NCBI RefSeq assembly: GCF_014643735.1
Contig: NZ_BMKA01000002.1
Span: 992,001-1,056,000 of the forward strand
Length of the DNA: 64,000 nt
Direction: 5' to 3'
Source of the DNA: Neptunicoccus cionae
Lineage (GTDB): Bacteria > Pseudomonadota > Alphaproteobacteria > Rhodobacterales > Rhodobacteraceae
Part shown: in pieces, positions 18,227 through 27,119 of the stretch
How the letters are laid out: every line of letters begins with the position of its first letter
How positions within the stretch are numbered: position 1 is the first letter of the stretch
Made by a program: the position numbers and the translations under genes
The notes under the pieces: model-generated
What the model was told of the DNA's origin: nothing
The model's input: the letters and a program-made list of their open reading frames with translations, nothing else
The model's database searches: none

Positions 18227-18313
18227 ATGACACTTCTATTTGCTGCAGCTTTTGCAATGGGGCTGATTGCCGGCTTTGTGCTGCTTGCTTTGATGCTTGC
18301 GTTCTACGGTTGA
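18227..18313 (+). CDS. 28-residue single-pass membrane microprotein (candidate)
   Basis: A strong GGTGGGGAAATAA ribosome-binding region precedes an ATG that opens 28 codons. Almost all of them are hydrophobic (MTLLFAAAFAMGLIAGFVLL and on to AFYG), which would form one transmembrane helix with a small-residue AxxxGxxAG face. There are no charged residues. No homologue is known to me. It stands alone about 280 bases after the exported protein gene. Support is the ribosome-binding site plus the uninterrupted hydrophobic composition; conservation would be needed to be sure. Confidence 0.45.
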   Translation: MTLLFAAAFAMGLIAGFVLLALMLAFYG

Positions 18314-18438
18314 TGCCGTTGGTCTGTGCCTGACACTAACGCAAGCATTGATTAGCGGGACGCGGTAACTTCAAGAAAAAATTAAGATTTTCAAGATATA
18401 CGAGCCGCTGAGGAACTTCCACAGCGGCCCGATTTGTT

Positions 18439-19257
18439 TCAGCTCATCGCGGAGCCAAACAAATTTGGTCCAGTGATCAGGTGGATACCCCCATCCAACG
18501 GCAGGATGGCGCCCGTCACATAGGCGCCAGCTTTGGAGCAGAGAAACAGCGATGCGCCCTGTACATCAGACGGCGCGCCGATGCGCCCGATGGGTACATC
18601 GCCGCCCACGGCTTTGGCCTGCTCTTCCTTCGCGGTCGCAAAGGCGGTCATCTTTGACTGGAAAGGTCCAGGTGCCAAAGCGTTTACTGTGATGCGCTGG
18701 CCTGCCAGCTCCTTGCCCAGAATTGCGGTCATGTGGTGCACTGCTGACTTGGACGCGGAATAGCTGTAAGCGCCATCGCCGAGCGGGTGTTTCCCCATAA
18801 CAGACCCGAGGTTCAGAACCCGCGCCGGATCTGCGTCGCTGGACGCTTCGATCAGAAGGGGCAGTAGTTGTTGGGTCAGGTGGAACAGACCGGCAACGTT
18901 AACATTCATCACCTTTTCCCATGCGGAATGGGGGAACTGCCCCAGTGGCGCGCCCCAGCTGATACCGGCGTTATTCACCAGGATGTTCAGCTTGTCAGTG
19001 CGCGACGTGACCTCTGCCACGATCGCGTCGATGCCTTCTTCGCTCGATACATCTCCGGAAAACGCTTCAACACTGCCTGCAGGATTGTTTGCGTTGATAG
19101 CGGCGGCGGTTTCTTCAACCTGATGCAGCTTGCGCGAGCAGATGATCACCCTTGCGCCAGCTTGGGCAAATCCTTCGGCCATCATGGCGCCAATGCCAGA
19201 GCCGCCTCCGGTGATCAGTGCGGTCTTTCCCGAAAGGCCGAAAAGTTCGTTAAGCAT
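18439..19257 (-). CDS. SDR-family oxidoreductase
   Basis: The classical short-chain dehydrogenase is 272 residues long. It has TGGGSGIG (cofactor binding), NNAG, a catalytic Ser in LNLGSVMG, the YSASKSA triad motif (Tyr-x-x-x-Lys) and a late LPLDGGIHLITGP. The substrate is unknown; the family includes 3-oxoacyl reductases and rhamnolipid-type reductases. It is divergent from a zinc-free alcohol dehydrogenase-like gene, separated by 112 bases that must hold both promoters. A 7-bp hairpin (18404-18410 with 18422-18428) follows the stop but lacks a T run. Confidence 0.9.
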   Translation of the reverse strand: MLNELFGLSGKTALITGGGSGIGAMMAEGFAQAGARVIICSRKLHQVEETAAAINANNPAGSVEAFSGDVSSEEGIDAIVAEVTSRTDKLNILVNNAGISWGAPLGQFPHSAWEKVMNVNVAGLFHLTQQLLPLLIEASSDADPARVLNLGSVMGKHPLGDGAYSYSASKSAVHHMTAILGKELAGQRITVNALAPGPFQSKMTAFATAKEEQAKAVGGDVPIGRIGAPSDVQGASLFLCSKAGAYVTGAILPLDGGIHLITGPNLFGSAMS

Positions 19258-19369
19258 GTTTGTCTCTTCCCTAGTTGCCGTAGCGTGTATGTTGACAGCT
19301 TAGGCGCTGGGCTATTGTGATGCCAAGCAAATTGCCGCCTCGACGCGGCGTCACAGTTAGGAGCCCGCC

Positions 19370-20395
19370 ATGAGCGATCTGCCAGAACAGACGTTTTCGA
19401 TTATCCAGAAGCTGGAGGGCTATTCGGGCAAATCCGAAGGGCCAGCCATTTCCGATGCCTCCCTCTACCTTGAAGACGCGACGTTGCCGATGCCAGAACC
19501 GGCTGCCGGGCAAGTGCTGATCAAACTGCGGATGGCTTCGGTCAATCCATCGGATCTGCACTTTATCAAAGGCGAATACGGCCAGCCTTGTGTCAAAGGA
19601 GCGCCTGCCGGATTTGAGGGTTGCGGTGATGCTGTCGCTGCGGGTGCAGGTGCGGAAGGGTTGGTCGGTAAACGGGTCGCTTTTGTGGCGGCAGGTTCTG
19701 GTGCATGGTCCGAATATTGTGTGACACAAGCGGCGATGTGCATTCCACTGCATCCTGCGGTGAAAGATGAAGACGGCGCGGCGCAGATTGTGAACCCGCT
19801 GACGGCCATCGCGATGGTGGATATTGCGGAAAAGAATGGCGATTGTTTCGTGATCTCTGCGGCGGCGAGCCAGCTTGGTAAATTGATGATCGGTCTGGCG
19901 CGGGACAAGGGGCTGAAGACAATTTGTCTGGTGCGCCGGATGGACAGTGCGGATGCCCTGCGTGCGCTGGGCGCGACCGAGGTTCTGGACGTTACCGCAG
20001 ACGATTTCGAAGCACAGTTTGCTTCTGCCAGCCGTGCACTAAAACCCCGCGTCTTTCTTGATGCGGTTACGGATGCGATTTCCGAAAAGGTTTTTGTTGC
20101 CATGCCGAACAATGCGCGCTGGGTCACTTATGGCAAGCTGAACCCCGAACTGTTCCCGATGACGCAGATGGGCCAGTTGATCTTCCAGTCCAAAGTGATC
20201 GAAGGCTTCTGGCTGACCCGTTGGATGCAGGACAACGGTGCATTGATGGCGGATCTGGCGAAAGAAGTGCAAACCCGTTTTGCCGACGGGCGCTGGTCCA
20301 CGGATGTGGCGACTTATCTGCCGTTGCGTGACGTTGTGTCAGGACTGGCTGCGGCGACCCAGATCAAAGACGGTAAGATCATGATCAAGCCGTAA
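19370..20395 (+). CDS. MDR-family NAD(P)H-dependent oxidoreductase (quinone reductase/zinc-less ADH type)
   Basis: The 341-residue protein has the GroES-like N-terminal fold (PAAGQVLIKLRMASVNPSDL, GFEGCGDAVAAG) and a Rossmann domain (VISAAASQLGKLMIGLAR), ending DGKIMIKP. The cysteines of structural zinc are absent, so it fits the quinone oxidoreductase or enoyl reductase branch. AGGAG lies close ahead of the ATG. It is divergent from the SDR gene, and the pair may handle related carbonyl substrates, but nothing in the sequence defines them. Confidence 0.88.
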   Translation: MSDLPEQTFSIIQKLEGYSGKSEGPAISDASLYLEDATLPMPEPAAGQVLIKLRMASVNPSDLHFIKGEYGQPCVKGAPAGFEGCGDAVAAGAGAEGLVGKRVAFVAAGSGAWSEYCVTQAAMCIPLHPAVKDEDGAAQIVNPLTAIAMVDIAEKNGDCFVISAAASQLGKLMIGLARDKGLKTICLVRRMDSADALRALGATEVLDVTADDFEAQFASASRALKPRVFLDAVTDAISEKVFVAMPNNARWVTYGKLNPELFPMTQMGQLIFQSKVIEGFWLTRWMQDNGALMADLAKEVQTRFADGRWSTDVATYLPLRDVVSGLAAATQIKDGKIMIKP

Positions 20396-20411
20396 AGCGG
20401 TGAGACAAAAT

Positions 20412-20445
20412 TTTGGCGGGACGATGCTGAGATCGTCCCGCCAAA
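20412..20445. terminator. Long perfect hairpin between convergent genes
   Basis: A perfect 14-bp stem (20412-20425 with 20432-20445) and 6-nt loop lies between the MDR gene and the DUF2147 gene. The flanking T run is weak, TTTTG on the minus strand. Confidence 0.7.
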
Positions 20446-20544
20446 CCCCTTTCGGGGTGGCCTTGCAGGCCTTCCGCCGAGGTTCACAGCCCAAAACCAT
20501 TTCCTCCCAGAACGGTTGGCGGAACGCTGCAGCGAAACTGAATT

Positions 20545-20946
20545 TTAAAACCGGCTCCAAACCTGCCCGTCACAGACACCGCCTTTGCAGCCTGTCACGT
20601 GAAGGTTTCGGCCTCTGAGTTGCATGGATGCCTTGGCTTTGACGTTAAGAAGCGGCACGTAAACCGTCCCGTTTTTGTAATCGCCGTTGCCCAAAGGCTC
20701 TATCCCCCAGAAAAGTTCTTTTCCTACATGCTTTGTATTAGCCTGTTTTCCGTTCGAATCAAATGCTCGGATCACGGTTCCGCAAAGTTTAGAGCCACAC
20801 TGGTGAATCCGAATGTGGGAAATCAGCTTTTTTCGATCAGGCTCAGTCTTCCAGATCCCCACTGCTGGATCGTTAGCAGCAGCAATTGTGGAGGTAGCTA
20901 GGACAGTTAACAGGGCCGCAAATACGGTATGAACGGGTAGGTTCAT
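20545..20946 (-). CDS. Exported DUF2147-family protein
   Basis: The 133-residue protein has a signal peptide (ending TIAAAN) and a DUF2147 domain: VGIWKTEPDRKK, HIRIHQCGSKLCGTVI with its paired cysteines, and the closing GGVCDGQVWSR. The family is beta-rich and lipocalin-like in size, with unknown function. It is monocistronic, reading toward the shared hairpin at 20412-20445. Confidence 0.88.
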   Translation of the reverse strand: MNLPVHTVFAALLTVLATSTIAAANDPAVGIWKTEPDRKKLISHIRIHQCGSKLCGTVIRAFDSNGKQANTKHVGKELFWGIEPLGNGDYKNGTVYVPLLNVKAKASMQLRGRNLHVTGCKGGVCDGQVWSRF

Positions 20947-21092
20947 GGCAAACTCTCAGGCAGAAAGATCGCTTGCGCAGGTCAAATTGTGATCTGCGAG
21001 CAGCTTTAGAGTATCGTGATTCCCCGTTTCAGGACAAATCACTTATTATTACACCGGGGGGCGTTCGGGTATGAGGAAAACCATTTGAAAGC

Positions 21093-21143
21093 AGGGGCTT
21101 GCCGCCCCCGCACCCCCGCGGATATTTTAAGAAAATGGAAGAG
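21093..21143. repeat. Intergenic repeat with conserved tail, copy 2
   Basis: A GC-rich start (AGGGGCTTGCCGCCCCC) is followed by the same tail as at 4566-4589: GGATATTTTA then GAAAATGGAAGAG, with one mismatch. It sits at the 3' end of the hydrolase gene, 3 bases from its stop, as copy 1 sits at the end of the SDR gene. Confidence 0.6.
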
Positions 21144-21145
21144 GG

Positions 21146-21949
21146 TTAGCTTAGAAGCGCGCGTGTGAGGGGGGAGTCTGGTTCTCTGAGCGGAGCGATG
21201 ACAGAAAAGTGGTGTTGGTCCGCAGCGTAAACATCCGTCGCCTTTATTCCCGCGCGAGACCATTTCTCGGCGATCAACCGGTTCTGTCGCAAAAACTCGG
21301 GTCTTTCAGCGGCTCCGACCCAGAAGGTGATAGAGCAGTCGGGGTGGGCGTCCAGCAGGGCCGGGCTCTCGGCTTCGGCCTCGGAAGTGTCCAGTTTAAG
21401 CGTGTCGTTCATATCGGTCTCAACCAATGGGCGTAAATCGTGCAGGCCGGAGATCGAAATCGTATGAGCGATTCGGCCCTGTACGGCAGGGGCCAACCTG
21501 CTGTTCGTGCAATTCATCCGCGACACAAGATGCCCGCCTGCGGAATGCCCTGTCAGGCGCAAAGGGCCGGTGGTGATGGCCGCGATGGCTGTCACGGCGG
21601 CGGCGATTTCCTGTGTGATCTCGCTGATGCGGGCTTCAGGGGCGAGCGTGTAACCCGGAAAGGCAACGGACCAGCCCTGCACCAGCGGACCGGCAGCAAG
21701 GTGTGACCAATAGCTTTTATCAAGCTGGTGCCAGTAGCCACCGTGTACGAAAATCACCGTACCCTTGGAGGGGCCTTCGGGGTGAAACAGATCAAACAGA
21801 TTGCGCGGTTTTGACCCGTAGGCGCGATCCAGTGTTGCGTTCGTTTGGGTGGCGCGAAAGGCCGCGGCGCTTTTGGGCCACTCTTCCAGATAATCGGCGG
21901 CCCCATTGATATAGGCGCCATTGGCAAAGGCATCGTTCCAGTCAATCAT
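21146..21949 (-). CDS. Alpha/beta hydrolase, kynurenine-formamidase-like
   Basis: The 267-residue protein has the HGGYW oxyanion-hole motif (IFVHGGYWHQLDKSYW), the nucleophile elbow GHSAGGHLV, a likely acid in the late WVGAAERPEF region and His in DQHHFSV. These features match arylformamidase/KynB-like esterases, but the substrate is unproven and no other kynurenine gene is nearby. The start at 21949 has GGGAG 8 bases ahead; an in-frame ATG at 21970 would add seven residues. Confidence 0.85.
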   Translation of the reverse strand: MIDWNDAFANGAYINGAADYLEEWPKSAAAFRATQTNATLDRAYGSKPRNLFDLFHPEGPSKGTVIFVHGGYWHQLDKSYWSHLAAGPLVQGWSVAFPGYTLAPEARISEITQEIAAAVTAIAAITTGPLRLTGHSAGGHLVSRMNCTNSRLAPAVQGRIAHTISISGLHDLRPLVETDMNDTLKLDTSEAEAESPALLDAHPDCSITFWVGAAERPEFLRQNRLIAEKWSRAGIKATDVYAADQHHFSVIAPLREPDSPLTRALLS

Positions 21950-22070
21950 GCGTATTCTCCCATTGCGCAACTTTGATCATGGTTCGCTTGAAATGGAAAC
22001 CGTGTCATTGACGCCGCGCCCGTTTCGGGTGAGTTTCCGGTGAAGTTCAAGTCAGCGAAAGGCCCATGTC

Positions 22071-22307
22071 GTGAACACTGTTTTTATTCAGATCCGTTGC
22101 AAACCCGGTTCGACCTATCAGGTTGCAGATGAAATCGCCTTGCGGGAAAATTACGCCGAGCTGCATTCCACCAGCGGTGATTGGGATTTGCTGTTAAAGC
22201 TTTATATCCCCGAGGGCGAAGATACGGGCCGGTTCATCAATGACTATATTCTTGACATTGAAGGGATAGAGCGCACCCACACCATCCTGACTTTCAAGGC
22301 CTTTTAA
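22071..22307 (+). CDS. Stand-alone Lrp/AsnC ligand-binding (RAM) domain protein
   Basis: The whole 78-residue protein is one RAM domain: FIQIRCKPGSTYQVADEI, the central HSTSGDWDLLLKLYIP and the closing ERTHTILTF. It lacks the DNA-binding helix-turn-helix of Lrp proteins. Such stand-alone domains bind amino acids or similar ligands and may form oligomers with full-length Lrp relatives. The start is a GTG, because the nearby ATG at 22066 is out of frame and stops at once. It converges with the AraC-type gene 6 bases away. Confidence 0.85.
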   Translation: MNTVFIQIRCKPGSTYQVADEIALRENYAELHSTSGDWDLLLKLYIPEGEDTGRFINDYILDIEGIERTHTILTFKAF

Positions 22308-22313
22308 AGCGTC

Positions 22314-23315
22314 TTATTCAGCGAATGTTCGCGCTTGCGCAGGGGTCATTCCGGTCCAGCTGTGAAACGCGCGGTAAAAGCTGTTGGGATCGCGAAAGGC
22401 CAACAGGTATGAGATTTCCTCGATGCTGATATTGTCCATGCGCAGGTAGTGGAGCGAAAGCTCTGAGCGCGTTGCGTCCAAAACTTTTTGAAAACTGCTG
22501 CCTTCCCGTTGCAGGTGACGTTGGAGCGAGCGTTTGGACAGATGCAGTTTCTGGCAGGCCGACTCGACCGAGGATTGGCCGCTTGGCAGCATCTCATAAA
22601 GGGCATCGCGCAGCCGGTCCGCCGTGGGTGTGTTTCCGGTCTGCGCTTCGAGTTTGCGTTTCAGATCGGTTTCAAACACCGCCCACAAGTTCGGGTTCTC
22701 TGTCACCAACCGCCGTTCGGCATCGTCCCGCGAAATGGTCAGTGTGACGTTTTCCCCACGGGTGATCCGGATGCCGAGGTGCTCCTCTATATCTTTCGTT
22801 TCGGGGGGCAAATGGGGCAAGCTGGCCGACAGGGGCACCACATGTTCCGCAGTGGTCGTGCGGATCAGTTCAACGAAGAACACCAGATCCATCGCGCCAA
22901 GCACTGCGGGCAGGTCAAGGTCCGGCTCGGTTGATGTGATGGTCAGCGTGAGGCGGGTTTCATCGGTGTGAATGTCCAGCTGGATCGGCCCGATCAGCGG
23001 TTTGAAGATCGCAATGCGGTTCAACCCCGCTTGCACCGTATGGGAACAGGTAAAGGCCAGCACCACAGATCCGAAAATCCCGTGGGCCAGCGATTTGCCA
23101 AGGAACACGGGAAGATCCGGCTTCCGGTACTCTGCCGCGGCAGCATCCCAGAGGGCGAAAATCTGATGGGGCAGAAGGCCGCGATCATCATGGTCAAAGT
23201 AATCCGGCGGCAGCCCGGCGCGGCGCAAAACCGACTTGGGATCGATCTTGAGCAGGGCGCACATAGTCTGCATATCCTGTGCAACATGATAGCGGGTGCG
23301 TTTGTTCATAGACAT
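22314..23315 (-). CDS. AraC-family transcriptional regulator
   Basis: The 333-residue protein has an N-terminal ligand-sensing domain of the arabinose-binding type found in OruR/ArgR-like regulators (residues about 20-200). The C-terminal AraC DNA-binding domain has two helix-turn-helix units: SACQKLHLSKRSLQRHLQRE and EISYLLAFRDPNSFYRAFHS. It is divergent from the molybdenum hydroxylase operon across 140 bases, so it most likely controls that operon in response to its substrate; this is inferred from position. Confidence 0.9.
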   Translation of the reverse strand: MSMNKRTRYHVAQDMQTMCALLKIDPKSVLRRAGLPPDYFDHDDRGLLPHQIFALWDAAAAEYRKPDLPVFLGKSLAHGIFGSVVLAFTCSHTVQAGLNRIAIFKPLIGPIQLDIHTDETRLTLTITSTEPDLDLPAVLGAMDLVFFVELIRTTTAEHVVPLSASLPHLPPETKDIEEHLGIRITRGENVTLTISRDDAERRLVTENPNLWAVFETDLKRKLEAQTGNTPTADRLRDALYEMLPSGQSSVESACQKLHLSKRSLQRHLQREGSSFQKVLDATRSELSLHYLRMDNISIEEISYLLAFRDPNSFYRAFHSWTGMTPAQARTFAE

Positions 23316-23455
23316 AATTGTATAGCGTCCGGCGCGGTGTGAAACGGTTTCCCGTCATTTTGGCACTCTTTGTTAGTAAACTGGCGCAATATGCAAGTAA
23401 CATTTCCCCGCGCGAGGGTTATATCTGTTAAATCGCAGACCGGAGGGATTCCAAC

Positions 23456-23914
23456 TTGAAATTAACCGTTAATGGTGCCGAGCATTCGGTGGATGTAGAA
23501 CCGGAGATGCCGCTTTTGTGGGTCTTGCGGGATGAACTTGGGATCACCGGACCGAAATACGGCTGCGGGATTGCACAGTGCGGGGCGTGTACCGTGCATA
23601 TTGACGGCATGGCTGTGCGGTCCTGCTCTGTCGAGGTGGGGGCGGTTGATGGTGAGGTGACAACCATCGAAGGGCTCGGCACGCCAGAAAGCTTACATGC
23701 CGTACAGGCGGCCTGGATCGAACATCAGGTGGCGCAATGCGGGTATTGCCAATCCGGCCAGATCATGGCTGCGGCATCCTTTCTTGAAATGAACAGCGAA
23801 CCAACCGACGAAGATATAGACGCGGCCATGTCCGCCAATCTGTGCCGCTGTGGGACCTACCCGCGCATCCGCGCGGCGGTGAAAACGGCTGCGGCCAAAT
23901 TGAACGGAGCCTGA
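23456..23914 (+). CDS. iorA: 2Fe-2S subunit of a molybdenum hydroxylase (isoquinoline 1-oxidoreductase alpha-like)
   Basis: The 152-residue protein has the plant-type 2Fe-2S motif [15 protein letters not shown] and the second, helical cluster motif [10 protein letters not shown] with CRCGTYPRI. It carries electrons from the molybdopterin subunit encoded next. The start is a TTG with GGAGG 8 bases ahead; no ATG or GTG fits better. It forms a tight operon with the two following genes (2-base gap, then 4-base overlap). The gene symbol is by similarity only. Confidence 0.9.
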   Translation: MKLTVNGAEHSVDVEPEMPLLWVLRDELGITGPKYGCGIAQCGACTVHIDGMAVRSCSVEVGAVDGEVTTIEGLGTPESLHAVQAAWIEHQVAQCGYCQSGQIMAAASFLEMNSEPTDEDIDAAMSANLCRCGTYPRIRAAVKTAAAKLNGA

Positions 23915-23916
23915 TC

Positions 23917-26154
23917 ATGGGATGCTTAAAAACCATCGGACGGCGGGCGTTTCTGGTCGGCTCTGCTGCGGTTGTCGGGGGCGTTGCCTTCGGATTTTAC
24001 CTTTACAAAAAGCCGGTCGAAAACCCGCTTCTGGCCGATCTTGATGCGGGAGAGGCGGCGTTGACCCCCTATGTGAAGATCGACGCAGAGGGCGTTACCC
24101 TGATTACGCCGCGCGCTGACAAAGGGCAGGGTGCCTATTCCGTGCAGGCGGCGATGATTGCCGAAGAACTGGACGTTGAGCTGGACCAGATCAGGGTTGA
24201 TCCGGGTGTTCCGAGCCCGGCCTATTGGAACCGCGCACTTGCGGATGAAGCGGTGCCATTTGCGGCGACCGATCAGGGGGCCATTGCCACGGCGGCGCGG
24301 GGCACGGTTGGTGCTGTGATGAAGGTCATGGGGATGCAGGTCACGGGCGGCTCCAGCACAGTGGCTGACGGCTACGAAAAACTGCGGATCGCAGGGGCGG
24401 TGGCGCGGGAAACGCTGAAAGCGGCGGCGGCGCAGAAAACCGGCGTGGATGTCGCGCGGTTGCGCACACAGGGCGGGGCGGTGATCCTGCCCGATGATAC
24501 GGAAATTCCTTATCAGGATCTGGCAACCGAGGCGTCACAGATCAAACCGGTAGCAGAGGTTTCCTTGCGCCAGCCGGAACAATGGCGACTTATCGGAAAA
24601 CCGATGTTGCGGGTGGATACGGTGGCGAAATCTACCGGCACGCTGGACTACGGAATTGATGCGAAACTGGACGGTATGGTCCACGCTGCAGTGGTTCTAA
24701 ATCCCCGTCAGGGTGGGGCGCTGGACAGCTTTGATGCCAGCGCTGCGCAAGACATGCGCGGTGTGAAAAAGATCGTACCGGTGACGGGCGGTGTCGGGGT
24801 GATTGCCGACAACACGTGGCGGGCATTTCAGGCTGCGGCTGCGGTGGAGTGTGATTGGGGGCCAGCGGTGTTCGCGCCGGAAATGGCAGATCACTGGGCC
24901 GCGCTGGAACAGGCGTTTGAGACCGATCCGGACAGTCAGGGCCGTGACGACGGGGATGTGTCGAATGCGCTGGGCGATGCGCCTTTGACAGCGGAATACC
25001 GTGCGCCTTATCTGGCCCATGCGCCGCTGGAACCGATCAACGCGGTTGTGTTGGTTTCTGAGGGTCGGGTGGACGTTTGGACCGGTACGCAGGTGCCTCG
25101 TTTTACCCAAAACAATGTCGCCGCGATTGCAGGGGTTGAGCCGGATCAGGTGCATGTCCACGGGCAGATGATGGGGGGCAGTTTCGGCCACCGTCTGGAA
25201 GATGAGGTCGCCCGCCGCTGTACCGAGTTGGCGATGGAGATGAAGGGCATTCCAGTAAAATTAACGTTTTCCCGCGAGCAGGATTTCGGCCACGACTACC
25301 TGCGCCCCGCCGCGATTGCGCGGATGCGAGGAGCTGTGTCAGAGGGCAGGGTTAAAACGCTCGATCTGGCAGTAAGTGCGCCGTCTGTCCTCGCCTCGCA
25401 AATGGCGGAGCGTCAGGGTTTGGCGATGCCCGGTCCGGACAGCTCTATTTCTCAGGCGTTATGGGATCAGCCTTACGGGATTGAAAACTACCGCATCACC
25501 GCGCATCGTGCGCAAAATATGGCGCCTGTCAGTTCGTGGCGTTCCGTCGGGGCGTCCCAAAACGCATTCTTTCACGAAGGTTTCCTAAGCGAACTGATCA
25601 CGGCAGCGGGCGGTGACCAGTTGGAACAACGGATCGCGCTGTGCACGGATGACGTGTCACGCAGGGTTCTGCAAACGGTCGGCGAAATGTCGGAATGGGG
25701 TCGCGATCTTGGCCCTGATCGCGGACGCGGGGTGGCGTTTTGTATGTCATTCGGCACGCCGGTAGCCGAAGTGGTTGAGGTCACGAACACGCCGGATGGC
25801 ATCCGGATCGACAATGTGTTCGTCGCCACAGATGTGGGCCGCGTGATCGATCCAGTGAACTTTGAAAATCTGGTGCAGGGCGGTGTTGTCTTCGGGCTGG
25901 GACACGCAATGAACTGCGAGATAACCATCGCAGATGGCGGGATAGAGCAGACTAACTTTCACGAATACGAAGGGTTGCGGATGTACCAATGCCCACGGAT
26001 CACAGTCCAATCGCTGGAGCATAACAGCCACATTCGCGGAATAGGGGAGCCTCCGGTGCCGCCGGCGGCCCCTGCTCTGGCCTCGGCTATTTTTGATGCG
26101 ACGGGTGTGCGTCTGCGTGAAATGCCGTTCAACAAGTTTGTGGATTTCGTATGA
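23917..26154 (+). CDS. iorB: Molybdopterin-binding subunit of a periplasmic aldehyde/isoquinoline oxidoreductase
   Basis: The 745-residue protein of the xanthine dehydrogenase superfamily has an N-terminal twin-arginine signal (IGRRAFLVGSAAVVGG), so the mature enzyme acts in the periplasm. Cofactor and active-site segments include QGAYSVQAAMIAEEL, GQMMGGSFGHRLEDEVARR, a SSWRSVGASQNAFF stretch and IRGIGEPPVPPAAPALASAI with the catalytic Glu. The partner 2Fe-2S subunit lacks a signal and would be co-exported. The real substrate is unknown: aldehydes or N-heterocycles fit the family. Confidence 0.9.
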   Translation: MGCLKTIGRRAFLVGSAAVVGGVAFGFYLYKKPVENPLLADLDAGEAALTPYVKIDAEGVTLITPRADKGQGAYSVQAAMIAEELDVELDQIRVDPGVPSPAYWNRALADEAVPFAATDQGAIATAARGTVGAVMKVMGMQVTGGSSTVADGYEKLRIAGAVARETLKAAAAQKTGVDVARLRTQGGAVILPDDTEIPYQDLATEASQIKPVAEVSLRQPEQWRLIGKPMLRVDTVAKSTGTLDYGIDAKLDGMVHAAVVLNPRQGGALDSFDASAAQDMRGVKKIVPVTGGVGVIADNTWRAFQAAAAVECDWGPAVFAPEMADHWAALEQAFETDPDSQGRDDGDVSNALGDAPLTAEYRAPYLAHAPLEPINAVVLVSEGRVDVWTGTQVPRFTQNNVAAIAGVEPDQVHVHGQMMGGSFGHRLEDEVARRCTELAMEMKGIPVKLTFSREQDFGHDYLRPAAIARMRGAVSEGRVKTLDLAVSAPSVLASQMAERQGLAMPGPDSSISQALWDQPYGIENYRITAHRAQNMAPVSSWRSVGASQNAFFHEGFLSELITAAGGDQLEQRIALCTDDVSRRVLQTVGEMSEWGRDLGPDRGRGVAFCMSFGTPVAEVVEVTNTPDGIRIDNVFVATDVGRVIDPVNFENLVQGGVVFGLGHAMNCEITIADGGIEQTNFHEYEGLRMYQCPRITVQSLEHNSHIRGIGEPPVPPAAPALASAIFDATGVRLREMPFNKFVDFV

Positions 26155-26756
26155 AACGGTTCTTGAGCAAAGCGCTGCTGGCTGTTGGGCTGTGTCTCCC
26201 GCTGCCTGTCTCGGCCGAGGTTGCGGTTCCCGCAGGTCCGGCCATCGGTACTGTGTCCCGAGAGCAGGGACTGGAGGCTTGGGAACGCATGTTCGCTGTG
26301 GTCTCTCATCCGCGCTGCGCCAATTGCCACGTTGGGCCGAGCGACCGGCCGATGTGGTCCGGTGAAAGTTACGGGCGGACGCGGCCCCATGGGATGAACA
26401 TTCGTGCGGGGGACAGCCGGATCGGGGCGGAAACCCTGCCCTGTGCGACGTGTCATCTTGGGGAAAATTCAAATGTGCCCCACAGCCCGCCTGCGGTGCC
26501 CGATGACTGGCGGCTTGCCCCGGTTGAGGCGCATTGGTTCGGCCAATCCGCGCAAACGATCTGCAACCAGTTGCGTGATCCCGAACTGAACGGAGATCGT
26601 GACTACACCGAAATCGCAGAGCATTTGGGCCATGATGTGATCCTGCACTGGGCGTGGGAACCAGGTGGAAACCGTGAACCGGCACCCGGAACGCTTGCGG
26701 CGCACATCGAGGATATCCTTCATTGGGGAGCAGCGGGAATGCCCTGTCCCGAGTAG
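26151..26756 (+). CDS. Diheme cytochrome c-like subunit of the molybdenum hydroxylase
   Basis: The 201-residue exported protein has a signal peptide (ending PVSAE) and two heme-attachment motifs, CANCH and CATCH. It probably passes electrons from the 2Fe-2S subunit to the respiratory chain. The ATG overlaps the upstream stop as ATGA, so translation is coupled. It is smaller than the three-heme alcohol-dehydrogenase-type cytochromes often found with such enzymes and does not match them closely. It converges on the holin-like gene. Confidence 0.85.
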   Translation: MKRFLSKALLAVGLCLPLPVSAEVAVPAGPAIGTVSREQGLEAWERMFAVVSHPRCANCHVGPSDRPMWSGESYGRTRPHGMNIRAGDSRIGAETLPCATCHLGENSNVPHSPPAVPDDWRLAPVEAHWFGQSAQTICNQLRDPELNGDRDYTEIAEHLGHDVILHWAWEPGGNREPAPGTLAAHIEDILHWGAAGMPCPE

Positions 26757-26770
26757 GGCGGGTCTAGGGT

Positions 26771-27118
26771 TCAGGACTTTTTGGCACTGGTGCCCGCTTG
26801 CAGCCCGTACAAAAACGCCTCAACGATTGCAGGGCCATCTGCTGGCGGGGGGCGTTTGTGGACATGAACCGGCGGGTGCTCTTCCACTGGCATCCGTTTC
26901 TCGCCCGCGGCGGCGATCCCGACAATCAAAAGGCCAATGCCGAAATAGGCAGTGCCGATGACGGTTGCCGCAAAGACTGCGCCATAGACCAGTGACAGGT
27001 GCAGCCAAAGGCTTGCGGTTAGAAAGGCCAGTCCTACGAGCATCAGAACCGCGCCGCCGCACAGCAATCCCGCCCGTCGGGCGGTGCGTGCAGCGGCGTG
27101 TTTGAACTGGGACAGCAT
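26771..27118 (-). CDS. Phage-holin-like (YqjE/DUF1469 type) membrane protein
   Basis: The 115-residue protein has two hydrophobic segments (about 17-42 and 46-70) with a basic N-terminus and a proline-rich cytoplasmic tail, a layout seen in the Phage_holin_3_6/YqjE family. In enterics YqjE is encoded beside the DUF883 protein YqjD, and here too the DUF883 gene lies 1 base upstream. Such pairs are stress and stationary-phase inner membrane proteins. Expression probably comes from the stress promoter at 27487-27512. Confidence 0.8.
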   Translation of the reverse strand: MLSQFKHAAARTARRAGLLCGGAVLMLVGLAFLTASLWLHLSLVYGAVFAATVIGTAYFGIGLLIVGIAAAGEKRMPVEEHPPVHVHKRPPPADGPAIVEAFLYGLQAGTSAKKS

Positions 27119-27119
27119 A

